Numbered from the stretch's first letter, positions 1 to 8,590 are shown. The stretch: 64,000 bases of DNA from DATARH01 sp036268075 (GCA_036268075.1 DATAUV010000112.1:14669-78668), one strand, 5' to 3'. Numbers and translations: made by a program. Notes: generated by a model from the letters alone, not told the origin.

Positions 1-2
1 GC

Positions 3-620
3 TTACACGGAAGAGGCGCCTTGATAATCCAGTCCGTCGTCTTCCAGTTGGGCCTGAAGCAGCGTGGCGAGGTAATCCTCCATAATACTGAAATCCAGAT
101 GACCCGCATCCCAGGCGCGGTCGGCCGCAGTCAGCGCTGCTTCGTACTCGGCGCGGGTTTCGCGGATGCGTTCCGGCACTATCTTCCTGCCGGGCAAAAG
201 AGCTCCGGATCGAACGCAGAGGAGAAAGTAGCAGGTGGCGCGAGCCGTTCGTCCGTTTCCTTCTACGAACGGATGAATCCAGTTGAGCCGCCACAAGCCA
301 TATGCGGCAAGCTCCGTCGACGACCAGATGTACCAGTTCTCCTGGACCGTCGAGATGAAGCGGTCCATCCAATCGTCAACCTCGTTGAAGTGAGGTGGCT
401 TATGATCGCCGACATAGATCGGTTCTTTCCTAAATCTGCCACCGAACTGCGATATATTGGCGACCGCAACGTGATTTAGCGCCCATAATAGGTATTTATC
501 GAATGAGACTTTCCTCAGTCCTATCTCTACGCAGTTGGTCAGCAATTCGTATTGCCGCTTCAGGTTTTGCTCCTGAATACGGTTGTATAGCTCGCTGTCT
601 TCCTCTTCTAGGATAAACAC
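3..620 (-). CDS. Fic family protein (putative AMP transferase toxin)
   Basis: This 205-residue protein carries the Fic core motif at about residues 116-127 (HPFVEGNGRTAR), with the catalytic His116, the acidic residue E120 and the phosphate-binding GNGR. Fic proteins usually transfer AMP from ATP to target proteins, and many act as toxins. The GTG start at 620 follows the small upstream gene by 21 bp on the same strand, a toxin-antitoxin-like layout. No inhibitory (S/T)xxxE(G/N) helix is obvious inside the protein, so inhibition would have to come from a partner. The Fic assignment is secure from the motif; the target and toxicity are inference. Confidence 0.9.
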   Translation of the reverse strand: MFILEEEDSELYNRIQEQNLKRQYELLTNCVEIGLRKVSFDKYLLWALNHVAVANISQFGGRFRKEPIYVGDHKPPHFNEVDDWMDRFISTVQENWYIWSSTELAAYGLWRLNWIHPFVEGNGRTARATCYFLLCVRSGALLPGRKIVPERIRETRAEYEAALTAADRAWDAGHLDFSIMEDYLATLLQAQLEDDGLDYQGASSV

Positions 621-641
621 CGATCGGCCGCGCGGGCCTCG

Positions 642-854
642 TTACGCCGGAACGAGAGCCCGGAGGCGAGAGGCAGCCTTGCGCGCCGATTCTCGGGTGA
701 TACGCGAACCCTTCGGTGCATTCCCATAGACGAAGCTGACGAGCTGATCCCGAACTTCTTCCTCCGTCAGCGTCACCGTCCTCGCCCGTTCGAGCAAAGC
801 GTCCAAGGCCGGTCGCGCCGGGGCGCGCGTCAGCGCGGATTTGCGTTCGGCCAT
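642..854 (-). CDS. Small putative antitoxin partner of Fic
   Basis: This 70-residue basic protein lies directly upstream of the Fic gene on the same strand. It has a run SFVYGNAP at about residues 40-47 followed by a segment SRITRESARKAASRL. Small proteins with an SF(A/V)YGN core and a following TRE-type helix often precede Fic genes in proteobacteria. The expected glutamate of the classical Fic inhibition motif is not evident, because tyrosine occupies the comparable place. The antitoxin role is therefore inferred mainly from position and size. Confidence 0.6.
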   Translation of the reverse strand: MAERKSALTRAPARPALDALLERARTVTLTEEEVRDQLVSFVYGNAPKGSRITRESARKAASRLRALVPA

Positions 855-942
855 GGCGTTCCTCTCATGTTCCGCAAGCGCAATATATAGCGCCCGTCTC
901 TAACGCGTCGAGGTCCAGCGTCGACAGAGGCGGTTGCGTTTC

Positions 943-2115
943 CTACTCAGGCCTGGCCAGGAAGCGCTCGGCGAGGCGGGCGAAAAAGCTGACGCCGACC
1001 GGGAGCGCGGTGTCGTTGAAATCGTATTTGGTGTTGTGGAGGAAGCAGCCGCCCTCGCCGGGACCGTTGCCGAGCCACAGCATCGCGCCGGGCACCTTTT
1101 GCAGCATGTACGAGAAATCCTCGCCGCCGAGCGAGGGGGCGATCGTCGTCGAGACGTTGTCGCCGCCGCAGATCTCGGCCGCGACTCCGGCGGCGAACTC
1201 GGCCTCGAACGCGTCGTTGACCGTCGACGGGTAGCCGCGGCGATAGGCGAACTCGCACCCGGCGCCATACGCCGCCGCGGTGCCGCGCGCGACCTCGCCC
1301 ATGCGCTTTTCGAGGAGGTCCTGCACCTCGCCCCGAAAGCTGCGCACCGTGCCGCCGATATGCACCTCGTCGGGGATGACGTTATAGGCCGAGCCGCCGC
1401 GGATGAACCCGACCGAGATCACCGCCGAATCGATCGGGTCGATGTTGCGCGACGGGATCGTCTGCAAGGCGAGCACGATCTGGCTGGCGACGATGAACGG
1501 GTCGTTGCCGCTATGCGGGTGCGCGGCGTGGGTGCCGGTGCCCTTGACCTTGACGTCGAACCGGTCCGACGCGGCGAGGAGCGGCCCCAAGGTCGTCGCC
1601 ATCTCGCCGACCGGGATGCCCGGCTTGTTGTGCATCGCAAAGACCGCGTCGCACGGGAATTTGTCGAAGAGTCCCTCCTCCACCATCACCCGTCCGCCGC
1701 CGAACCCTTCTTCGCCCGGCTGGAAGATGAAATGCACGGTGCCGTCGAAATTCCGCGTCCGCGACAGGTAGCGCGCCGCGCCCAACAGCATCGTCGTGTG
1801 CCCGTCATGCCCGCAGGCATGCATCCGCCCGTCATTCTGCGAGCGGTGGGGAAAGCTGTTGGCCTCCTGCATCGGCAGGCAATCCATGTCGGCGCGCAGC
1901 CCCACCGCGCGCAGCGAGTTCCCCTTGCGGATCGTGCCGACGACCCCGGTGGTGGCGAGCCCGCGATGCACCTCGCAACCATATTCGGCGAGCTTTGTCG
2001 CGACGATCTCGGCGGTGCGCTCCTCCTCGAAGCCGATCTCGGGGTGCGCATGGATATCGCGGCGAATCTCGGTCAGCTCGTCGGCGAAATCGAGAACCTC
2101 GGGGATCAGCGGCAT
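943..2115 (-). CDS. M20 family metallopeptidase / amidohydrolase
   Basis: The 390-residue product is an M20D-type amidohydrolase, the family of hippurate hydrolases and N-acyl-amino-acid amidohydrolases. Metal-binding segments are visible: a RADMD strand motif, the HACGHDGHT motif, and the catalytic glutamates in QPGEEGFGGG. The lid or dimerisation domain is followed by the second metal-binding part near SLGGEDFSYML. The ATG at 2115 is preferred over longer in-frame starts because GAGGAAG lies just upstream and residues before it do not resemble the family. It is expected to hydrolyse the amide of an N-acylated amino acid or a related substrate in the cytoplasm; the substrate cannot be told. 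Confidence 0.9.
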   Translation of the reverse strand: MPLIPEVLDFADELTEIRRDIHAHPEIGFEEERTAEIVATKLAEYGCEVHRGLATTGVVGTIRKGNSLRAVGLRADMDCLPMQEANSFPHRSQNDGRMHACGHDGHTTMLLGAARYLSRTRNFDGTVHFIFQPGEEGFGGGRVMVEEGLFDKFPCDAVFAMHNKPGIPVGEMATTLGPLLAASDRFDVKVKGTGTHAAHPHSGNDPFIVASQIVLALQTIPSRNIDPIDSAVISVGFIRGGSAYNVIPDEVHIGGTVRSFRGEVQDLLEKRMGEVARGTAAAYGAGCEFAYRRGYPSTVNDAFEAEFAAGVAAEICGGDNVSTTIAPSLGGEDFSYMLQKVPGAMLWLGNGPGEGGCFLHNTKYDFNDTALPVGVSFFARLAERFLARPE

Positions 2116-2252
2116 ATTTCTTCCTCGGTCGGCCCAGGCGGCGTGTCCGTTCAGTGTCACACAACCCGGCATTCGCCGAAAGTGCGCGACACGCGGCGCG
2201 GATAGTCGCAATCACGCGATCATTGTCAGGGGCGACGATGAAGCGATCCCGA

Positions 2253-2341
2253 CATCGTCATCCCGGCGCAGGCCGGGACCCCATTTATCCGCGGTTCGAA
2301 CGGTTGCGGAATGGGTCCCGGCCTGCGCCGGGATGACGATG
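2253..2341. repeat. Nested REP-like palindrome (CGTCATCCCGGC family)
   Basis: Two perfect arms of about 29 bp (beginning CATCGTCATCCCGG and ending CCGGGATGACGATG) enclose a roughly 30 bp loop. A short relative sits at 20484-20513. It lies between the S9 peptidase and M20 genes, both on the minus strand, and could act as a terminator or mRNA stabiliser. Confidence 0.85.
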
Positions 2342-2357
2342 TTCAGGCTGATGCTTC

Positions 2358-4271
2358 CTAAAAGCTCAGCCGCGTCCTGAACACCAGCTCGGCATAAAAA
2401 TAAAGCTCCGCGTCCAGCGCGCGCTTGACGTTTTCGGCGCGGCGGAAGCCGTGGCCTTCGCCGGCGAAGAGGAGGTAGCCGGTGGGGATGCCGCGACGGC
2501 GGAGGGCGTCGACCATCATCTCGGTCTGGTTCGGCGGGACGATCTTGTCGTCGGCGCCCTGGAAGAAGATGACGGGGCGGGTGATCTTGTCGGCGCGGGT
2601 GAGGGGGGAGCGCTCGCGGTAGAGGGCTTCTTCCGCCGGGTAGGGGCCGATCAGCCAGTCGAGGTAGCGGCTTTCGAATTTGTGGGTGTCGCGGGCGAGG
2701 GCGGCGACGTCGCTGACGCCGTAATAGCTGGCGCCGCCGCGGAACGTGTCGCTGCCGGCGAGCGCGGCGAGCACGGTGTAGCCGCCGGCGCTGCCGCCGG
2801 TGATGACCGCGCGCTCGGGGTCGGCGAGGCCGGCCGCGGCGGCGTGACGGGCGGCGGCGACGCAATCCTCGACATCGGCGACGCCCCACGCCCCTTCGAG
2901 CCGGTCGCGATAGGCGCGGCCGTAGCCGGTGCTGCCGCGGTAATCGACATCGACCACGGCGATGCCGCGGCTCGTCCAGTACTGGATGCCCAGGCTCAAC
3001 GTCGACGACGCCGACGAGGTCGGGCCGCCGTGGCATTTGACGACGAGCGGCGGCGCTTCGCCGGCGGGGGCGGCGAAATCGGGGTTTGCGGGCGGGTAGA
3101 AATTGGCGTGCGCGGTCTCGCCGTCGCCGGTCGGGAACTCGATGTGCCGGGCGACCGAGAAACAGCGCTGGAGGTCCGGGTCGGCGGCGACGGTCGAGGA
3201 TTCCTTCAGCGTCTCGCAGGCGCCGGTTTCGGGGTCGATCGCGACGATCGCGCCCGGCCCATTGACCCGGCCGGCGCCGCAGACGATGCGGCCGGCGGCC
3301 ACGTGGATCGAGCCGAACTCGGTGTAGGGCAGGGATAGCGGGGTCAGCTTGCCGGTGGCGATGTCGAGCCGCGCGAGGGCCGAGCCGGTGTCCTCGCCAT
3401 AGGCGCAGACGATCGTCGCGGGGCCGAGAAAGGCGTAGCTCGCCTGGCCGAACACCCATTGCGCGCCGCAGAACTCGGTCTCGCGCGGGCAGAGCGCGCG
3501 GGCGGCGCCGTCCCAACGGTAGAGGTTCCACCAGCCGCTGCGGTCGGAGATGAAATGCAGGATTCCGTCCGGCGACCACCGGGGCTGCGCCACCGACTCG
3601 CGCTCGCCGCCGGCGACGAGGCGCGGGCTGCCGAGACTCCCGTCTTCCGCGACATCGGCGGCCCGCAACTCGGTGCCGACCCACGGCATGTTCGGGTGGT
3701 TCCATTGGAGGAAGGCGAGGTTCTTGCCGTCCGGCGAGAGGCGCGGCGCGGCGTAGAAATCGGCGCCCTGGGCCAGCACGCGGCCGGGGTGCAAGCTCGC
3801 GAAACCGACCGCGACGATCGTGTTGGTGACCGTTCCGTCGGCGAGGTGCTGCTCGCGCACGCCGACCCAGCGGCCGCGGGCGCGGTCGATCACGCCGTCG
3901 GCATAGCGCAGGCTCGTGCCGGGCTCGGTCGCCGGGGTCAGCGGCTCCGGCGTCCCGCCAGCGGCGAGGCGGTAGAGGCGCTGGTCGGCGAAATGGCTGA
4001 AATACACCGTGCCGCGATCGACGGCCGCGCCGCCGCCGCCGTATTCGTGGACGCGGGTGCGGGCGTTCCACGGCGGCGGCGTCACGTCGTGATCGGCCCC
4101 GTCGCCGCCGCGCCGCACGACGACGCCGCGGCCGCCCTCGGTCGGGCGCGACTCGGTCCAGTAGATGTCGCCGCCGTCGACCATCACGCCGCCGAGCCCG
4201 ATCGACCCGGCGACGATCAAATCCGACGTAATCGGCGAGCGCCAGGCACCGTAAGGGAGGGTTTCGGGCAT
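2358..4271 (-). CDS. S9 family prolyl oligopeptidase-type peptidase
   Basis: This 637-residue protein has the two-part layout of the S9C acylaminoacyl/dipeptidyl peptidase group: an N-terminal beta-propeller of about 380 residues with repeated SPDG blades, then an alpha/beta-hydrolase domain. The nucleophile is Ser494 in TGGSAGGY, the acid lies in QGADDKIVPP (about 574-575), and the base is His607 in GEGHGF. The HGGPTSSA oxyanion segment is at about 415. No signal peptide is visible, so it is probably cytoplasmic. It would cleave short peptides; the specificity is unknown. Confidence 0.93.
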   Translation of the reverse strand: MPETLPYGAWRSPITSDLIVAGSIGLGGVMVDGGDIYWTESRPTEGGRGVVVRRGGDGADHDVTPPPWNARTRVHEYGGGGAAVDRGTVYFSHFADQRLYRLAAGGTPEPLTPATEPGTSLRYADGVIDRARGRWVGVREQHLADGTVTNTIVAVGFASLHPGRVLAQGADFYAAPRLSPDGKNLAFLQWNHPNMPWVGTELRAADVAEDGSLGSPRLVAGGERESVAQPRWSPDGILHFISDRSGWWNLYRWDGAARALCPRETEFCGAQWVFGQASYAFLGPATIVCAYGEDTGSALARLDIATGKLTPLSLPYTEFGSIHVAAGRIVCGAGRVNGPGAIVAIDPETGACETLKESSTVAADPDLQRCFSVARHIEFPTGDGETAHANFYPPANPDFAAPAGEAPPLVVKCHGGPTSSASSTLSLGIQYWTSRGIAVVDVDYRGSTGYGRAYRDRLEGAWGVADVEDCVAAARHAAAAGLADPERAVITGGSAGGYTVLAALAGSDTFRGGASYYGVSDVAALARDTHKFESRYLDWLIGPYPAEEALYRERSPLTRADKITRPVIFFQGADDKIVPPNQTEMMVDALRRRGIPTGYLLFAGEGHGFRRAENVKRALDAELYFYAELVFRTRLSF

Positions 4272-4280
4272 GCTGCACCT

Positions 4281-4611
4281 CGTAGGATGGGCTGAGCTGA
4301 GCGAAGCCCATCGGGAAAGGAAGGTTCACCACGAAGACACGGAGGGCACGAAGGAGAAGAAAAACCAATTCTCTTAACGCAGAGCACACGGAGAATTCGC
4401 AGAGGGCGCGAAGGCGCCTCTGAGGTTGCGCGCAGCGCAGCAAATGACCATGCAGATTTTTGGCTTCGCCGGGGGCGGCACCGATTTCTTCGCGTATTCC
4501 GCGTAATTCTCCGCGTCCTTTGCGTTGAAAATGTTGGTTTTTCCTTCGTGCTCTTCGTGCCTTCGTGGTGAAAACCATCGATGGGTTTCGCTGCGCTCTA
4601 CCCATCCTACG
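4281..4611. repeat. Long nested palindromic element, copy 1
   Basis: The outer arms CGTAGGATGGG and CCCATCCTACG enclose a second inverted pair, CACGAAGACACGGAGGGCAC on the left and TTCGTGCTCTTCGTGCCTTC on the right. Inside these lie AACGCAGAGCACACGGAGAA and TTCTCCGCGTCCTTTGCGTT. The whole about 331 bp can fold into one long imperfect hairpin. Other copies are at 49405-49716 and 56892-57270, and a fragment is at 44823-44896. No protein is encoded. It fills the gap between the oxidoreductase and S9 peptidase genes. Confidence 0.9.
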
Positions 4612-4632
4612 GGGGCTCAACCCTCATGCAGG

Positions 4633-5601
4633 CTACACCTCCCGCGTCCCGAATCCGCCCTGCACCGCCTCGGAGATCGCGATGAAGCTGTTGGTGACGT
4701 TGGTAATCTGCTCGGGCGGGATCGGGTAGGGGGCGTTGCCGGCGACGGCGTCGGCGAAGGATTCCAGGTTGGTCAGCACCGAATCCGGGCCGGAGAGCTT
4801 GAGCCGTTCGAGGTCGGCGCCGCTTTTGCGGATCACCATTTCGGTGCGGCTCAGCGCCTCGGCGGAGCCGTTGCGGCAGAAGGCGTGGATGCGCAGGAAA
4901 TTCGGGGTCGAGCGCACCGCCGCGAGGGTGCCGCCGATCCCCGCGGCGAATTCGAGCAGCACCGCGACCGTGTCGTGCGGGTCGGGCGAGGGCTTTTGGG
5001 CGAGAAGCTGGGCGTGGATGCGGCGCACCGGCCCCGCGATGCGAATGAGGGCGTCGAGGACATGGATGCCGGTGCCGGTCATCCCGCCGGCCGGGGTCTC
5101 GGTCCGGTCGTCGCGCCAGGCGGCGAACCCGGCGGCGACCTCGTTCGAGAAATTGCCCTCGACGTGGAGGAGCGGCCCCATCTCGCCGCTGTCGACGCGG
5201 CGGATCAATTCGGCGATCGCCGGGAAATAGCGCTTGTCGGTGCCGATGCCGAGCACGACGCCGGCCGCGCGGCACGCCTCGACCGCGCGGGCGGTGCCGT
5301 CGCGGGTGAGGGCCAGCGGCTTTTCGCAGAACACCGCCTTGCCCGCCCCGGCGGCGGCCACGACCTCGTCGACATGGCGCGTGTGCGGCGTCGCCAGCAC
5401 GACCGCGTCGATCGTCCTGTCGGCCAGCACCGCGGCGTAGTCGGTGACGGGGTCGAGATGCCGCTCGCGCAGATAGTCGGCATGCTGGGCGGGGTCGCGG
5501 GTGACGGCGCGGGTGAAGCGGATTTTCTCGCTCTTGCCCTGCACCGAATCGACGAGGGTCCGGCCCCAGCGGCCGAGGCCGACGATCGCGGCGTCGATCA
5601 T
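4633..5601 (-). CDS. Gfo/Idh/MocA family oxidoreductase
   Basis: This 322-residue protein begins with a Rossmann dinucleotide-binding motif, VGLGRWGRTL, and has the family signature FCEKPLALT at about residues 93-101. A GMTGTGIHVLDAL segment matches the C-terminal substrate domain, which carries the catalytic GGxxxDxGxHxxD-like region. It should be an NAD(P)-dependent dehydrogenase acting on a sugar-like or cyclic substrate. The start ATG at 5601 overlaps the TGA of the preceding gene (ATGA), showing translational coupling with the hydrolase/NTF2-like gene. That start is far downstream of the longest open frame, which is a shadow of the neighbour. Confidence 0.9.
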   Translation of the reverse strand: MIDAAIVGLGRWGRTLVDSVQGKSEKIRFTRAVTRDPAQHADYLRERHLDPVTDYAAVLADRTIDAVVLATPHTRHVDEVVAAAGAGKAVFCEKPLALTRDGTARAVEACRAAGVVLGIGTDKRYFPAIAELIRRVDSGEMGPLLHVEGNFSNEVAAGFAAWRDDRTETPAGGMTGTGIHVLDALIRIAGPVRRIHAQLLAQKPSPDPHDTVAVLLEFAAGIGGTLAAVRSTPNFLRIHAFCRNGSAEALSRTEMVIRKSGADLERLKLSGPDSVLTNLESFADAVAGNAPYPIPPEQITNVTNSFIAISEAVQGGFGTREV

Positions 5602-6608
5602 TTGCCCTCGCTTTCGGCCCAGCGCGCCATCAGCGTGTTCGACGGCTGGGTCTCGTCGACGAGCTTGCGCGCCGTCTCTACCCCGGCGACCGGCAACAGC
5701 TTGGGGTCGAGGAGCCCGATCTGCACCAGCACCGAGGCCTGATCCCAATAGATGTGCTCGTGGTAAAGCTTTGGCCCGCGGAAATTGATGATCGCGATCA
5801 GCGGCACCTCGACGTATTTGCCCGTCGGCTTCACCCCCGGCAGCATCCAGTCGATCTCGACGTCGTGGGTAAAGCAGAACAGCATTTCGTCGACCAGCCG
5901 GTCGGCGCCGATCGTGCGCGACACCGGCACGAGCGTCGTGTCCTTCGGGTTCGAATTGACGAAATGGTTGCGGTAAAAGCGCGCGAGCTGGGCCTGGCCG
6001 ACCCCGCCGGTCATCGTCGGCACGTGGTTGACATAGGGTTCGGCGGTCATGGTCGCCATCGTCCGCGGCACGTCGCGCAAGCCGAACTCGTAGGTGCAAT
6101 GCTGCTCCCACAACGCCGCGAGGTCGTATTGCGGGCCGATCGCGCGGCGCAGCGCGGCGATCGAGCGCGTGTGCGCCATCGACGCGGCGGGTTTGTCGTA
6201 TTCCGGCGTGCCCTTCTTGTGAAAGCCGGGTTTGACGCCGGGATAGACAAAAATCTCCTTGCCGCCGCCCGACAGCTTGCTCTCGCCGGCGATGTGCAAT
6301 GTCATCGGCGAACCGGTGCCGGCGAGCGAGACGATCCCGACCGGGTCGTAGCCCACCGCGACCGCCACCGCCTCCTGTTGCGCCTGGCGATAGGCGACCG
6401 AGGCGCCGCTGCCGATGCCGAGCGCGCCGATCCCACCCACCGTCTCGGGCCGGGCGCGGAGCGCGGCGAGGGCGGCGTCGATATTGGCGTGGGCCGGCAC
6501 GTTGACGGTGACGTAGCCTTCCTCGGCATAGAAATCGGCCGTCGCCGGGTCGGCGCCGATCATCAACAGGCCGGGACCGCTGCCCGCCTCCGGGATGGCG
6601 AAATCCAT
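5598..6608 (-). CDS. Degenerate dienelactone hydrolase-like domain fused to NTF2-like domain
   Basis: The 336-residue product has two parts. Residues 1-190 resemble the dienelactone hydrolase fold, including a strand-turn-helix GIGSGASVAY aligned with the GYCFGG elbow of active enzymes; glycine stands in place of the catalytic cysteine. Residues about 200-336 resemble an NTF2/SnoaL-like ester cyclase domain, with LARFYRNHF and YHEHIYWDQASVLVQIGLLD. The start ATG at 6608 was chosen because the protein begins there as the family does. It is translationally coupled to the dehydrogenase downstream. The function is unknown; the catalytic role of the first domain is doubtful. Confidence 0.75.
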   Translation of the reverse strand: MDFAIPEAGSGPGLLMIGADPATADFYAEEGYVTVNVPAHANIDAALAALRARPETVGGIGALGIGSGASVAYRQAQQEAVAVAVGYDPVGIVSLAGTGSPMTLHIAGESKLSGGGKEIFVYPGVKPGFHKKGTPEYDKPAASMAHTRSIAALRRAIGPQYDLAALWEQHCTYEFGLRDVPRTMATMTAEPYVNHVPTMTGGVGQAQLARFYRNHFVNSNPKDTTLVPVSRTIGADRLVDEMLFCFTHDVEIDWMLPGVKPTGKYVEVPLIAIINFRGPKLYHEHIYWDQASVLVQIGLLDPKLLPVAGVETARKLVDETQPSNTLMARWAESEGK

Positions 6609-6675
6609 CTCTCCCCTCCGCGCTCTTGCCCCCAGGGCTCTTGCGGCCCCGACGATAGCACGGCAGGTTGGCGCG

Positions 6676-7374
6676 ATGTGCGGCCGGGTGCGCCTTTCCA
6701 CCGATGTCAGCGAGATCAAGATCGCGTTCCGCATCCCGCCGGAGCGGCCGACGCCCAATTTCGCGCCGGTCTGGAACGGGCCGCCGACGATCGACCTGCC
6801 GGTGGTGCGGCGCGACCCGCGCGACGGACAGCGCAGCCTCGACCTGTTGCGCTGGGGCCTCGTGCCGCGCTGGGCCAAGGACACGAAGATCGGCTACACG
6901 ACCTTCAACGCCAAATCCGAGGGGATCGAGACCAAGCCGAGTTTTCGCGAGGCCTACCAGAAGCGCCGCTGCCTGGTGCCGATCGACAATTTCTACGAGT
7001 GGCAAAAGCTCGGAAAGGACCGCCAGCCTTATGCGATCGCGCTCGCCGGGGGCGGGCTGATGGCGCTTGCCGGGCTGTGGGAAGGCTGGCGCTCGCCGGC
7101 GGGCGAAGTGCTGCGCAGCTTTACCATCGTCACCACCAGCGCCAACCCGATGCTGGCGCCATTGCACGAGCGCATGCCCGTGATCCTCGACCCCGATTCC
7201 TGGCCGGCCTGGCTCGGCGAAGAAGCAGCCGACGCCGAGCGCCTCATCTCGCTGATGGTGCCGTATCCGGAGGAAAAGCTCGCGCTGTGGCCGGTCGACA
7301 AGCGCGTCGGCAACGTGAAGAACGACGATCCGGGGTTGATCGACAGGGTCGAGCCCGAGGCGGCGGCAAAGTAG
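6676..7374 (+). CDS. SOS response-associated peptidase (SRAP, YedK/HMCES family)
   Basis: This 232-residue protein starts MCGR, and Cys2 is the catalytic residue exposed after methionine removal in the SRAP family. Further family features are WGLVPRW, the NAKSE motif containing the catalytic Asn and Glu, CLVPIDNFYEW, and the histidine in the LHERMPVIL region. These proteins form a thiazolidine crosslink with abasic sites in single-stranded DNA and protect them. The start is fixed by the need for Cys at position 2. It is divergent from the hydrolase-like gene at 6608, with 67 bp between them. Confidence 0.93.
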   Translation: MCGRVRLSTDVSEIKIAFRIPPERPTPNFAPVWNGPPTIDLPVVRRDPRDGQRSLDLLRWGLVPRWAKDTKIGYTTFNAKSEGIETKPSFREAYQKRRCLVPIDNFYEWQKLGKDRQPYAIALAGGGLMALAGLWEGWRSPAGEVLRSFTIVTTSANPMLAPLHERMPVILDPDSWPAWLGEEAADAERLISLMVPYPEEKLALWPVDKRVGNVKNDDPGLIDRVEPEAAAK

Positions 7375-7521
7375 CCCTCACCCGTCCGTCGCTGACGCGA
7401 CAGCCACCCTCTCCCGCACTGCGGGCGAGGGGATGCGGGCGAGACGCCCGCGGTCCAACTTTCCCCTCTCCCGCACCGCGGGAGAGGGTGGATCCGGGCG
7501 CAGCCCGGAGACGGGTGAGGG
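7375..7521. repeat. Composite palindromic repeat (CCCTCACCC / CCCTCTCCCGC family)
   Basis: The outer arms CCCTCACCCGTC and GACGGGTGAGGG enclose CCCTCTCCCGCACTGCGGG-type hairpins. At 7432-7458 there is a half copy of the GCGGGCG(G)GACGCCCGCGGTCC hairpin family. It separates the convergent SRAP and hydrolase genes and could act as a two-way terminator. Related DNA lies at 47706-47770 and 55664-55774. Confidence 0.8.
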
Positions 7522-7528
7522 CTACTTG

Positions 7529-8287
7529 CTACGCCGCCAGAAACCGCTCCACCACCTCCAGAAATGCCTCCGGCTGCTCCGCATGCACCCAATGTCTGGC
7601 ATGTGCGACAGAGGCGAACTCGGCCGCCGGAAATAGCCTGCTAATGCCCGCTTCGTATTCAGAGCGCAGATACCCCGACTCGGCACCGGCGACGAACAGC
7701 GTCGGGCCGGTGAAAACCGTGCCGGCCGGAAACTCCGGGAAGCCGAGGATATCCGGCATCCCACGCTCGATCGCGGCGAGACTGAGCCGCCAGCGTGCCC
7801 TTCCGTCCTCGAACACGAGGTTCTGCAGCAGAAAGCCGCGCTCGGCCGGGTCGGGGATCGTCGCCGCCATTAGCCGGTCTGCCTCGGCGCGGCGGGTGAT
7901 CGCGGCGAGGTCCAGGCCCTGCATCGCCGCCATCTCGGCGGACGGCGCGGGGTAATCGACCGGGGCGATGTCGACGACGACCAGCCGCTCGACCCAGTCG
8001 CTGGTCAGCGCCGCGACCATCGCCGCCTTGCCGCCCATCGAATGCCCGATCAGCGCGGCGGGTTCGCCGCCCAGCGTCTCGCGCACATCCTCGGCCATCT
8101 CGGCATAGCTCATCCCGTCGGCCCACGGCGAGTTGCCGTGGTTGCGCAAATCGAGCGTCACGACGCGATGCCGGGCGGCGAGGCGCTGCGCGATCGTCGC
8201 CCAGTTGCGGCCCCAGCCGAAGAGCCCGTGCAAGATCGCGACGGTCGGCCCGGCGCCGTATTCGGTCGCGGCGAGGCGCAGCGCCAT
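7529..8287 (-). CDS. Alpha/beta-fold hydrolase (YbfF-like esterase)
   Basis: This 252-residue single-domain hydrolase has HGLFGWGRNW near the N-terminus, the nucleophile elbow GHSMGGKAAM, and a late His in the AHARHWVHAEQP region. The HGLFGS-type oxyanion strand and DLRNHGNS match the YbfF-type esterase family. It probably hydrolyses a small ester, perhaps an acyl-CoA or carboxylester, in the cytoplasm. A longer TTG start at 8296 is possible. The ATG at 8287 is preferred because it is the normal beginning of the family. Confidence 0.88.
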   Translation of the reverse strand: MALRLAATEYGAGPTVAILHGLFGWGRNWATIAQRLAARHRVVTLDLRNHGNSPWADGMSYAEMAEDVRETLGGEPAALIGHSMGGKAAMVAALTSDWVERLVVVDIAPVDYPAPSAEMAAMQGLDLAAITRRAEADRLMAATIPDPAERGFLLQNLVFEDGRARWRLSLAAIERGMPDILGFPEFPAGTVFTGPTLFVAGAESGYLRSEYEAGISRLFPAAEFASVAHARHWVHAEQPEAFLEVVERFLAA

Positions 8288-8318
8288 TTCAGCCAAGTGA
8301 AATCGGTAGACGGGGGCG

Positions 8319-8525
8319 CTACTTGGTGCAATCTCCCATCATGCCCTCGACGCATTTGGGCAGCGGCGGCGAGCCCGGCGGGCGCGGCGGCACCTGGGTC
8401 GGACCGGCGGCGTGCGCAACGGGCGGCGGGGGCGGCGGCGGCGCGGCGGGTGCGCAGCCGGCGATCGCGATGAGGGCGGCGGCGCCGAGGGCAAGGCCGC
8501 TATACGAGACGAGGCGAGGGCTCAT
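8319..8525 (-). CDS. Small proline-rich lipoprotein, hypothetical
   Basis: This 68-residue protein has a hydrophobic signal segment ending in a lipobox (IAIAGC, Cys about residue 24). A proline stretch follows, and a short tail with two cysteines ends in VEGMMGDCTK. It should be exported and lipid-anchored in the envelope. No known domain is visible. It sits just upstream of the esterase gene on the same strand. Confidence 0.65.
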   Translation of the reverse strand: MSPRLVSYSGLALGAAALIAIAGCAPAAPPPPPPPVAHAAGPTQVPPRPPGSPPLPKCVEGMMGDCTK

Positions 8526-8590
8526 CAGGCTGAATCCATTGCAGTTTCTAGGGCTGGGAAGCTACCCCTCCCCTGGGATCGGGAACAAGT

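Noticed and set aside
934..2205. Long plus-strand open frame of 423 codons
   Set aside because: It is the complement of the M20 amidohydrolase gene, rich in Arg, Ala and Gly with no family motif.
2212..4620. 802-codon minus-strand open frame
   Set aside because: It overlaps the S9 peptidase in another frame and runs through two palindromic repeats; high GC leaves shadow frames open.
4633..7167. 844-codon minus-strand open frame
   Set aside because: Only the last 322 codons are a real protein (MocA-type). The upstream part is the shadow of the hydrolase/NTF2-like gene and antisense to SRAP.
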